A DNA stretch of 64,000 bases, taken from contig CAYURM010000001.1 in NCBI GenBank assembly GCA_964447155.1, forward strand, positions 318,369-382,368, in the 5' to 3' direction. This document shows, piece after piece, positions 1-7,526 of the stretch (the stretch's first letter is position 1; each line of letters opens with the position of its first letter). A program made the translations under genes and the position numbers. The notes below the pieces were generated by a model. That model was not told where the DNA came from and searched no databases. It saw only the letters and a list, made by a program, of their open reading frames with translations. The DNA is from SMBSF63 sp034003545 (GTDB lineage Bacteria; Chloroflexota; Anaerolineae; Anaerolineales; Anaerolineaceae).

Positions 1-1008
1 CGGCAGCAGAAACAGCGGGGAAAAAGAAGCATCCTCAATCCAGATCATCGAACCGATCAGGCGTGCCGTAATCGGAGAAAAAGCAAACACCCCGCCCAAT
101 ATCACCAGGCGAATCTGTTCCCTTTCCATCGCCGCGGTATTCGGCAGCCGCCGCAGCAAAAACCACAACGCTGAAAAGATCAGCGCCAGCGCGGTAAAGA
201 TATAAATCGCTGTCATCACCGGCATATAACGCATCGGATGCGCCAGATCATTCAGGAACCAGGCGGCCAGCCCGCCCAGAAGCAAGGCAGCCGCATAAGG
301 AAGACCCTCTAGCCAGGGACGACGCTTCAAGACAGGTTCAGGATGCGGGAAAAGCAATGCCAGATTGACCAGGGAAGCTGCCACCAACGGCAAACTGAAC
401 ACCCACAGGCTAGCCGTGAAATGAGAGGTGTACAGATCAAACATACAACTGGCGGCCAGCGCAACCGAAGACAGGACAACCGCAAAGGTACGCCCCACCG
501 CCTCATGACGCTGAACGAAAAATACCCAAACACCTGCCAGAAAATAAATCCAGCCAATCACATAGGGAACATAAAAATAGGTAATGCGGTCAATCTGCGG
601 TAAGGGGATCAACGTCACAGAGATTTTTTCTGTCGCGCCATTTTCACGTTTCACGCTCAGGTCAACACTATCGCCAACAGATTTTCCTTGCAAAAAAGCA
701 CGCAAGTCGCGGGCATTATCGACAGGCAGTCCATCCACAGCCAGCAGTTGATCTCGGCTCTCAATCCCTGCATTGATGGCAGACCAACTGGAAGGCCGCT
801 CGATACTGTCATTGCCATTGAACACCATCGTCGGCTCAACAAATGCGCCGATGAAGGGGGTATTCAGCCAGGGGCCAGACACCAGAATCTGCACCAGCAG
901 CGCAGCCAGGACAATCACCATATAAACAACAATCACCCCCTGAAGGAATTTAGGTGCATGTTTTAATGATTTGGAAGCAGGTAACGCATTTCTCTGTGAT
1001 TCATTCAT
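1..1008 (-). CDS. PDZ-domain polytopic membrane protein (3' end cut by window edge)
   Basis: The frame is open from an ATG at 1008 to the window edge (336 residues, no stop), so only the N-terminal part is present. Visible are a membrane segment at about residues 21-45, a PDZ-like domain at about 76-135 (with a GIESRDQLLAVDG core, typical of the peptide-binding groove region), and then a run of hydrophobic segments to the end, suggesting a multi-pass sensor-like membrane region. In Chloroflexota such PDZ plus 7TM proteins often continue into GAF, kinase or phosphatase domains, but none is visible here. The nearest Shine-Dalgarno-like AGGAGA lies about 16 nt upstream of the ATG, which is long. 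The function is unknown; a signalling or membrane-proteolysis role is only an inference. Confidence 0.7.
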   Translation of the reverse strand, partial: MNESQRNALPASKSLKHAPKFLQGVIVVYMVIVLAALLVQILVSGPWLNTPFIGAFVEPTMVFNGNDSIERPSSWSAINAGIESRDQLLAVDGLPVDNARDLRAFLQGKSVGDSVDLSVKRENGATEKISVTLIPLPQIDRITYFYVPYVIGWIYFLAGVWVFFVQRHEAVGRTFAVVLSSVALAASCMFDLYTSHFTASLWVFSLPLVAASLVNLALLFPHPEPVLKRRPWLEGLPYAAALLLGGLAAWFLNDLAHPMRYMPVMTAIYIFTALALIFSALWFLLRRLPNTAAMEREQIRLVILGGVFAFSPITARLIGSMIWIEDASFSPLFLLP

Positions 1009-1126
1009 AAGAAAATTCCCGTTTTCTCCTGTATTTCAATAAATGCTCATAAAAATCCACCCTTTATTATACTTACTATTCCCGATTCATCCCGTAAAAT
1101 TTGCGTACAAAGGCGGGGACAGCCTG

Positions 1127-1155
1127 TTGAAATCCTGCACCGCGGCCTGTATACT
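1127..1155 (+). promoter_or_regulatory. sigma70-type promoter, near-leaderless
   Basis: TTGAAA at 1127-1132 and TATACT at 1150-1155 are separated by 17 nt. The ATG at 1166 lies 10 nt after the -10 element, so the predicted mRNA would have a leader of only about 3-4 nt. There is no Shine-Dalgarno sequence. Confidence 0.7.
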
Positions 1156-1165
1156 CTAGAATAAG

Positions 1166-3409
1166 ATGACCGTCCACCCGCAGCCCTATATTCCGGGCAG
1201 CGCACCACGCAGCCTGCCCCTCTCCCGCTTCCTGCCGCCCCTGCCGGAAGGCATGATTACTGCCTGGCTGCGTGAGCATGCACAGATACTGCCCGGCAGT
1301 TGGTTGTTTGACCCGCTGGGCGCTTCACCGGTCATGGTCATTGAAGCCGCCCGGGCTGGCTACCGCGTGGCCGTCACCACCACCAACCCCGTCCTCAGCT
1401 TCGTCATCGAAGTGCTGGCTGCCGCCCCGCGTGAAAACGACCTGCAAGCCGCCCTCACCAGCCTCGCCATCCTGCGGCGCGGCGAGGTACGCCTGGAAAC
1501 CGAACTGCGCGCCCTCTATGAAACCCGCTGCCGCAAATGCAGCGCTATCGTCCCGACAGACGGCTACCTGTGGGAACGGGATGCCGTCGAACCCTACGCC
1601 TGCCTCTACCACTGCCCGGTATGCAATGATGAAGGGGAACACCCTCCCACTGAATTTGATCTGGAGAAATTGCACTCGCTGGGCAGCTACAAATTGCACT
1701 ATGCCCGCGCCCTGGAGCGGGTCAATGTGGGCGATGAACAGACCCGCCAGGGCGCAGAAGACGCATTGAAAACCATTCTCCCCCGCCAGTTATACGTCAT
1801 CTCCACGCTGATCAACAAGACCGCCACAGTGAGACTTTCCGCCAGTGAAAAAAATCGGCTATACGCATTAATCCTGAGCGTCTGCGACCAGGGCAATGTC
1901 CTTTACGCCTGGCCCAGCGCCCGCAGCCGCCCGCGCCAGCTGACCATCCCGCCCCGCTTCCGCGAAAATAACCTGTGGACGGCCTTCGAGTCCGCCAGCC
2001 AGCAATGGCAGAGTGACCAGCCGCCCATCGAAGTGACCCGCTGGCCCCAACTGCCTTCAGGCCAAAGCGGCATTTGCATCTACACGGGCCGGCCGGGTGC
2101 CCTGCTGGCCGAAACCAACACCCCGTCTTTCGAAGCCATGCTCAGCGTGCTGCCGCGCCCCTCACAAGCTTTCTGGACGTATTCAGCCCTGTGGTCTGGC
2201 TGGTTGTGGGGTCAAGAAGCCGTCCTGCCGATGAAAAGCGCCCTGGAACGCCGCCGCTATGACTGGAACTGGTACGCTGAGGCCATTTATTACCTCTTCG
2301 GCCAGTTACGCAGCCTGCCTGCCGGAATCCCTTTCCTCCACATCCTCCCTGAACTGGTGCCTGGCTTTTTGGAAGCGGCCATGCTCGCCAGCGGCAAGGC
2401 CGGTTTGCAATTGCAGGGTCTCGCCCTGAATGCCGAAGAAGACATCGCCCAGCTCATCTGGCACACCGTCAAAAAGCTGCCTTTCGAGATCGATTCTTCC
2501 ATGAAAACCGTCTTGCAGGAAGGGATGATCGCCCACCTTGAAGCCCGCGGCGAGCCGGCCAGCCAAATCCAGCTGGAGCTGGCCGGACTGGCTGAATTGC
2601 CATATCAAAATTATCAAAATACCCCTTCCACCGCTGAACAGCTCGATAAAATACAAAATACAATCCGGGAAATACTCGATAACCGCGAAATTCTCCTCCG
2701 GGATGATCATCCCGACCGCCCACAAACCCGGCGCACCTGGTGGCCGGTCGATGGCCTTGACCCCGCCGCCAGCCCGCTGGCAGACAAGGTTGAAAAATAC
2801 ATCCTTGAACAGCTGAACCAAACACCTGCCGTCAATGAAAAGGTGTTGTTCCCGAAACTATACGCAGCCTTTCCCGGCCTGCTCACCCCGTCCGCCGAAA
2901 TGGTGCATACCATCCTTTCTTCTTATGCCCACATCCTCTCCGATCCACCGCCAGTTTGGCAGCTCAACGAACAGGAAAGACCGCAAACCCGCCAGACTGA
3001 TATGCAGCGCATCCAGCAGGAAATCCTTAAACTGGGCAAGCAGCTGAACTATTTTGTGGAAGTCAGTGAAGCCAGTATCTGGTGGACAGACCACCATCGC
3101 CGAAAATTTGTCTACCATTGCTTCCCCTCCAGTATGATCCACCATTACGTTCAGGAGCAAACGCCCCTGCCGGTGGGCTGTCACGGCGTGCTGGTTTTCC
3201 CTGGCAGCCGTTCCCGCCTGCTGGCTTACAAGCTGGATCACAACCCCTGGCTGGCGCAGACTGTTGAGAAAGACTGGACCCTGCTCAAATTCCGCCACCT
3301 GCGCGAATTTGTGAGCAAAGGGAACCCCACCCGCACCCGCTGGATGGAACATCTCGAAATGGACCCGCCCCTGCGGGAAGAGGCCACCCAAATGCGTTTC
3401 TTTACCTGA
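1166..3409 (+). CDS. Divergent DNA-methyltransferase-like protein with zinc ribbon
   Basis: This 747-residue protein has no clear family name that I can give. Residues 47-80 contain FDPLGASP followed by AGYRVAVTTTNP. This resembles the SAM-binding motif I region (DPF-G-SGT ... GR ... NP) of DUF1156/N6-N4 type DNA methyltransferases. A CxxC...CxxC zinc ribbon follows (Cys122, Cys125, Cys150, Cys153), which such enzymes also carry. The catalytic (N/D)PPY motif is absent: the equivalent stretch after about residue 300 reads TGRP. The C-terminal third (about 520-747) is charged and may bind nucleic acid. The gene stands alone behind its own promoter with a practically leaderless start. It could be a catalytically dead methylase used for binding, or an unrelated Rossmann protein; the fold call is an inference from motifs. 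Confidence 0.55.
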   Translation: MTVHPQPYIPGSAPRSLPLSRFLPPLPEGMITAWLREHAQILPGSWLFDPLGASPVMVIEAARAGYRVAVTTTNPVLSFVIEVLAAAPRENDLQAALTSLAILRRGEVRLETELRALYETRCRKCSAIVPTDGYLWERDAVEPYACLYHCPVCNDEGEHPPTEFDLEKLHSLGSYKLHYARALERVNVGDEQTRQGAEDALKTILPRQLYVISTLINKTATVRLSASEKNRLYALILSVCDQGNVLYAWPSARSRPRQLTIPPRFRENNLWTAFESASQQWQSDQPPIEVTRWPQLPSGQSGICIYTGRPGALLAETNTPSFEAMLSVLPRPSQAFWTYSALWSGWLWGQEAVLPMKSALERRRYDWNWYAEAIYYLFGQLRSLPAGIPFLHILPELVPGFLEAAMLASGKAGLQLQGLALNAEEDIAQLIWHTVKKLPFEIDSSMKTVLQEGMIAHLEARGEPASQIQLELAGLAELPYQNYQNTPSTAEQLDKIQNTIREILDNREILLRDDHPDRPQTRRTWWPVDGLDPAASPLADKVEKYILEQLNQTPAVNEKVLFPKLYAAFPGLLTPSAEMVHTILSSYAHILSDPPPVWQLNEQERPQTRQTDMQRIQQEILKLGKQLNYFVEVSEASIWWTDHHRRKFVYHCFPSSMIHHYVQEQTPLPVGCHGVLVFPGSRSRLLAYKLDHNPWLAQTVEKDWTLLKFRHLREFVSKGNPTRTRWMEHLEMDPPLREEATQMRFFT

Positions 3410-3550
3410 AACGCGGCAAGCATCCAAGTATAAAGTCATAAATAGTAACTACTCAGCGCTGTCTAGGGAGCAAAGGCTCGATAGGGCAAAGCATGTCCTC
3501 ACCCTGCATGAAAAAAGTAGCAGCTTTTGCCTACAAACCCGTCACGTGCA

Positions 3551-3649
3551 GGGTGCGTTAGCGTGCTTTCCGCAACGCACCCATTGTCAAACTCCAATTC
3601 AGAACCAAAGGTGAGGTTTGGTGCGTTCGCCGCAGGCGTGCGAACGCAC
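3551..3649. repeat. Two related GTGCGTT-armed hairpins (REP-like)
   Basis: The first inverted repeat has 9-bp arms (GGGTGCGTT at 3551-3559 and its complement at 3574-3582). The second has 10-bp arms (GTGCGTTCGC at 3621-3630, complement 3640-3649). Both share the GTGCGTT core but have different loops. This is the look of a repetitive extragenic palindrome pair; copies elsewhere in the genome cannot be checked here. Confidence 0.6.
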
Positions 3650-3686
3650 AACTACCTGCCTGAGTAGTTACACGCGATAAATAAAA

Positions 3687-3722
3687 AAAATCGCACCCTG
3701 GGCAATCGATGGGTGCGATTTT
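3687..3722 (-). terminator. Intrinsic terminator
   Basis: A perfect 12-bp stem (3687-3698 / 3711-3722) with a 12-nt loop. Read on the minus strand it is followed by eight U, so it ends the penicillin-binding-protein transcript. Read on the plus strand it has a shorter U4 run and may also stop the convergent gene. Confidence 0.85.
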
Positions 3723-3740
3723 CTATGGTACAGGGTTTGT

Positions 3741-6700
3741 CTACCCCCCGGCAATCGCTGTCAATATGCTCGGCAGCAAACCGCCCGAAGTCGCTGTAAG
3801 CGTCGGCGTCAAGGTGTTCATCGGGGTAACGCTGGCCGGCGGCGTAGGAGTGAGCGTAGGCGCCAGCGTCGGTGTTGGCGTCGGCGTCAAGGTGGTCGTC
3901 GGTGTGGGGGTAGCTGTGGGTTCGGGATGCTGCAAATCGACCATCAGCCGGTATTCAGCATAGCGGTCTTCCGTGCTTTTCATATAAATCCGCAGGGTTA
4001 CCTTGCCCTGCGGCACTTCAGCCAGGTCCCAGGTATAAATGCGTTCCGGCTGACGGTGCTGCTCGGTGATCCCGTCCACCAGCGTTTCCCAGGAGGCCGG
4101 GTCCTCCCCGAGGCCGTATTCCAGGCGGAATTCCCTGAACTGGTCGGTGGCGTAGGCCACCACGTAAATGTCAAAGGAGGTTTCCTCAATTTTCTGGTTC
4201 TCTTCCAGTCCGGGGAAGAAGATCACCGGCCGCGGATCAGAAGTGGTACACTCGTCATCCGGTGAGAAAAGGAATGGCGGATTGAACCCCAGCCCAGATG
4301 CCCAGGCGCGGCCCTCGCTCGTATCCTTGATCCAGTCTTGCGCGTCCGCGTCCGAAACATTCAGGGTGAACTCCTCCGCCTCAAAATCCTTGCAGGCTTC
4401 CGAAACCAGTTTCCCCGTCCAGGTATCCACATGCACGACCCGCCACAGATCATCCGTTGCCGGTAATGGCGGCTGATTGGCCGCGAAAATCTCACTCATC
4501 TGATTATTACAAAACTCCGACGGCCTGGTTCCCGAAGCGGCACAAATAACATGGTCTTCGATCCCGGCGGGGCGGGCAAAGCCCGATGTCTGCCCGCCGC
4601 GATAAGTATAGGTGATTTCCTGCATATAATTGGCCCAGATGGGGGCTGCCCCGGTCAGGCCGGAAGTATTGCGCATCGGTGAATTATCGGCATTTCCCAC
4701 CCACACCCCCACCACATCATTGGTGGTAAAGCCCACCGTCCAGTTATCACGAAAATCGTTGGTCGTTCCCGTCTTGGCCGCTGCCGTAAAGGGCAAATTC
4801 AAAACCGAATTGGCACCAAACATCGGCGTGCGGGCGGCATTGTCCGACAGGATGGAGCTGATTAAATAGGCATGTTCCGGCGAGATAACCTGTAAGCGTT
4901 CAATGCCCGGCCGTTCATAGATCGGTTCATACTCGCGGGTCTCCTCGGACGGCGCTTCAATTTTTGTGATCGCCGCGGGTTCAATCAGCGTCCCGCTATT
5001 GGGATAGACAGAAAATGCTTTCGTCAGTTCCAGCAGCGAAACCTCGCCGCCGCCCAAAGCCAGTGCCAGACCATAGTCCGTACGATTTAGCGATGTAATC
5101 CCCATCCGCTCCGAAAAACGGATCATCCCGCCCGTGTCTTCGTTGGCATCCGGGTCACGATAGATGCCCACATATTGCAGGGCTTTGACCGCAGCCACAT
5201 TAAATGAATTTGCCAAAGCAGAACGCACCAGCACCGGGCCATGATAACGCAGATCATAGTTGACCGGCACATACGGCGGCAGACCATCACCCGGCCTGCC
5301 GGTCGGTGGAAATTCGGTCTCAATATCCCAGATCAGGGTGGCCGGTGTCCAGCCTTTCTCAAAAGCAGCCGTATAAACCAGCGGTTTGAATGCCGAACCA
5401 GTCTGACGCGGCACGAGGGCCATATTGACTTCCCCGCTGATCGCTTCATTATAAAAATCCGCAGACCCCACCATGGCGAGAATTTCGCCCGTAGCGACAT
5501 CAATATGTATCAGCGCCGCATCGGTGGCATTATTGGCGGTCAATTGCTGGATTTGTTCGGTGACAATCCGTTCGGCTGCCACCTGTAAATTGTTATCCAG
5601 CGTAGTATGTACCCTGAAACCCGAGCGATAAATGACTTCTTCGCCGTACTCTTCAATCAACTGCATCCTGATAAATTCCACCCAGTGCGGATAGTTCCGG
5701 GTGAACACTTTCGGCTGGAAATTGTACTGCTCAATTTCCAGCCGCGCCTGATCCGCCTCAGGAGCACTAATGCATACTGGATGCGCCTGGGTACTGATTT
5801 CAATACAGCCCTTCTCCTGGCTCAGTTCATAAGCCAGCAGGATCACATCACGATGGCGGCGCAGGGTCTGTTCCCGATTGGTAAAAATGTCATACACGCC
5901 GGGAGACTGCGGAATACCGGCCAGGAAAGTCGATTGGGCCAGGGTCAAATTGGCGGCGCTGGTATTGAAATAGGTCTGCGCCGCAGCTTCGATTCCGTAA
6001 GAATAATTGGCGAAAAACACTTCATTAAGATACAGTTCCAGAATTTCATCTTTCGTATACAGGCGCGTAATCTCGGCCGCCAGTACGATTTCGCGCTCCT
6101 TGCGTTCCATCGTTTGTCTATTGCGTTCTTCGGGGCTGAGCAGCAAAATGCGCGCCAACTGCTGGGTAATCGTCGATGCACCAGACACCGTCTCACCCGA
6201 AATACGGTTCTGCCAAATAGCACGCAGCATTGCTATCGGGTCATAACCCGGATTATTATAAAAATCCTTATCCTCGGTTGCCAGCAGAGAAGCGATCATA
6301 TACGGCGAAATTTGATCGAGGCGTACGTACGTACGCCGCCCGGCCTGCGGGTCAACAATCTCGTACAAGGTGTTGCCATTGCGATCCAGGATAGTGGTCG
6401 TCTCAAACTGCGAAGCATTGCTGTAAAGATTCCGTACATCGGGAAAATCGTCGGCATTCACAATCGCAAAATATTTGTAAATGCCAAAAGAGAAGAACAC
6501 CACGGCAATAAAAATGCCAATGAACAACAAGACAATCCCCACTCGCGCCAGACAGCCGCCCAGGTTGCCATTGCCACCCTTGCGTGAGGTGCGCACCGAT
6601 TGGGTATCCGGCCCTCTATTCACCGGGGCAGGTGTTAATGGCTCAAACACTTTGTCAGGGCGGGGAGCAGGTTTTGATATCGGGTCCGGCTTTGAAAGCG

Positions 6701-7283
6701 GTTTCCGCTCCGTGATGGCAGGACGATAAGCTGCCGGAGTAACCTGGGTCGCGTCCAGATCCGTCTCGTCAACCTGCAAAGGCACCAGCGGCTTGAAAAC
6801 CGGGGGAGTCAGTTCCTGCTCAGGCGGTACAGTGGAGGCACCCAAATGGGATCCGTCCGGCACTTCACCATCTTGAGCAGACTTGTCAGGCTCTTCCGGC
6901 GTTACCGGCATAGACAGGGTGGAAGCCACCGGTTTCCCTGCTTCATCATAATACCAGCCGCCCGTCTGTTCCGGTGCGCCGGTGGGGTGTCGGGCAATCG
7001 GCACATCCTCCTCAGACGAATCCGAATCCGCAGCCGACACCTGCGTCTGCTGGAGATGTTCGAGATTCTCTTCATCCAGCTCACTGCCCCAGACACCCGT
7101 CTTGTCAGTATCGCTGAGCGGACGCACAGGAGGCGGAGTATCTTCCAGTTCTTCGCCTGCGGTCTCATCAAAATCATCACCTATCAGCCGGCGGAAACGA
7201 TCCTGTGGTCGCTCGCGCCCACCGGATCTCTCCTCCTCAGGAGGATTATCTTCATATTTTTTTTCTGGCATTTCATCGTTCAT
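3741..7283 (-). CDS. Class A penicillin-binding protein (PBP1A-like transglycosylase/transpeptidase)
   Basis: This bifunctional enzyme polymerises lipid II glycan strands and cross-links peptides outside the membrane. From the ATG at 7283 it has 1180 residues. Residues 1-242 are an acidic, proline-rich, probably disordered cytoplasmic region. One membrane segment follows at about 243-272. The GT51 domain has the catalytic Glu in ATEDKDFY (about 334) and GASTITQQLAR. The transpeptidase has SAFK (about 630), SFN (about 692) and KTGTTN (about 836). The last 60 residues are a Thr/Pro repeat tail. Family members are usually 650-850 residues, so both ends are extended. An upstream in-frame ATG at 7370 exists, but an extended -10 box lies between the two, favouring 7283. 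It is a single gene, divergent from the glycosidase at 7527. Confidence 0.93.
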   Translation of the reverse strand: MNDEMPEKKYEDNPPEEERSGGRERPQDRFRRLIGDDFDETAGEELEDTPPPVRPLSDTDKTGVWGSELDEENLEHLQQTQVSAADSDSSEEDVPIARHPTGAPEQTGGWYYDEAGKPVASTLSMPVTPEEPDKSAQDGEVPDGSHLGASTVPPEQELTPPVFKPLVPLQVDETDLDATQVTPAAYRPAITERKPLSKPDPISKPAPRPDKVFEPLTPAPVNRGPDTQSVRTSRKGGNGNLGGCLARVGIVLLFIGIFIAVVFFSFGIYKYFAIVNADDFPDVRNLYSNASQFETTTILDRNGNTLYEIVDPQAGRRTYVRLDQISPYMIASLLATEDKDFYNNPGYDPIAMLRAIWQNRISGETVSGASTITQQLARILLLSPEERNRQTMERKEREIVLAAEITRLYTKDEILELYLNEVFFANYSYGIEAAAQTYFNTSAANLTLAQSTFLAGIPQSPGVYDIFTNREQTLRRHRDVILLAYELSQEKGCIEISTQAHPVCISAPEADQARLEIEQYNFQPKVFTRNYPHWVEFIRMQLIEEYGEEVIYRSGFRVHTTLDNNLQVAAERIVTEQIQQLTANNATDAALIHIDVATGEILAMVGSADFYNEAISGEVNMALVPRQTGSAFKPLVYTAAFEKGWTPATLIWDIETEFPPTGRPGDGLPPYVPVNYDLRYHGPVLVRSALANSFNVAAVKALQYVGIYRDPDANEDTGGMIRFSERMGITSLNRTDYGLALALGGGEVSLLELTKAFSVYPNSGTLIEPAAITKIEAPSEETREYEPIYERPGIERLQVISPEHAYLISSILSDNAARTPMFGANSVLNLPFTAAAKTGTTNDFRDNWTVGFTTNDVVGVWVGNADNSPMRNTSGLTGAAPIWANYMQEITYTYRGGQTSGFARPAGIEDHVICAASGTRPSEFCNNQMSEIFAANQPPLPATDDLWRVVHVDTWTGKLVSEACKDFEAEEFTLNVSDADAQDWIKDTSEGRAWASGLGFNPPFLFSPDDECTTSDPRPVIFFPGLEENQKIEETSFDIYVVAYATDQFREFRLEYGLGEDPASWETLVDGITEQHRQPERIYTWDLAEVPQGKVTLRIYMKSTEDRYAEYRLMVDLQHPEPTATPTPTTTLTPTPTPTLAPTLTPTPPASVTPMNTLTPTLTATSGGLLPSILTAIAGG

Positions 7284-7338
7284 TAATTTATCACCATAGT
7301 CCGGGACGTACCCGATTATATTTCTTCTAATTAGTCTC

Positions 7339-7347
7339 ATTCTAGCA
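7339..7347 (-). promoter_or_regulatory. Extended -10 promoter for the PBP gene
   Basis: On the minus strand TGCTAGAAT is an extended -10 element. No good -35 lies 17 nt upstream, as is common for extended -10 promoters. It sits about 55 nt upstream of the ATG at 7283 and inside the longer possible reading frame, which argues for the shorter protein. Confidence 0.5.
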
Positions 7348-7491
7348 CAAAACCAGCCCGCAAACCTCATACCGCGCCGCCCTAATCATTTGCGCGTAAA
7401 GGCGCAGCACAGTCCTGTCCGGCAAGTACGATCGCAATATTTTTCTCTGCGCCTGTGCGTGAGAATAAAACCTGTTTCCATCTCAATTGAA

Positions 7492-7520
7492 TTGACCTCC
7501 ACCGCAACTCCCCTTAAAAT
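7492..7520 (+). promoter_or_regulatory. sigma70-type promoter, leaderless
   Basis: TTGACC (7492-7497), a 17-nt spacer and TAAAAT (7515-7520). Only 6 nt separate the -10 box from the ATG at 7527, so transcription should start at or next to the A of the start codon. No Shine-Dalgarno sequence is present. Confidence 0.75.
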
Positions 7521-7526
7521 GAAACC

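Larger units (their letters stand above)
3410..3740. other. Intergenic region with paired hairpins and a terminator
   Basis: This is the space between two convergent genes. It holds two perfect inverted repeats with related arms (3551-3582 and 3621-3649) and a strong terminator hairpin (3687-3722). No ORF with coding character was seen. Confidence 0.8.

Noticed and set aside
3790..3930. Short GC-rich tandem pattern that could be read as a minisatellite
   Set aside because: It encodes the Thr/Pro tail of the PBP; the periodicity follows from the codons.
5607..6587. Long antisense frame (326 codons) inside the PBP gene
   Set aside because: It is the mirror of a strongly supported coding frame, with basic, low-complexity translation and no domain.
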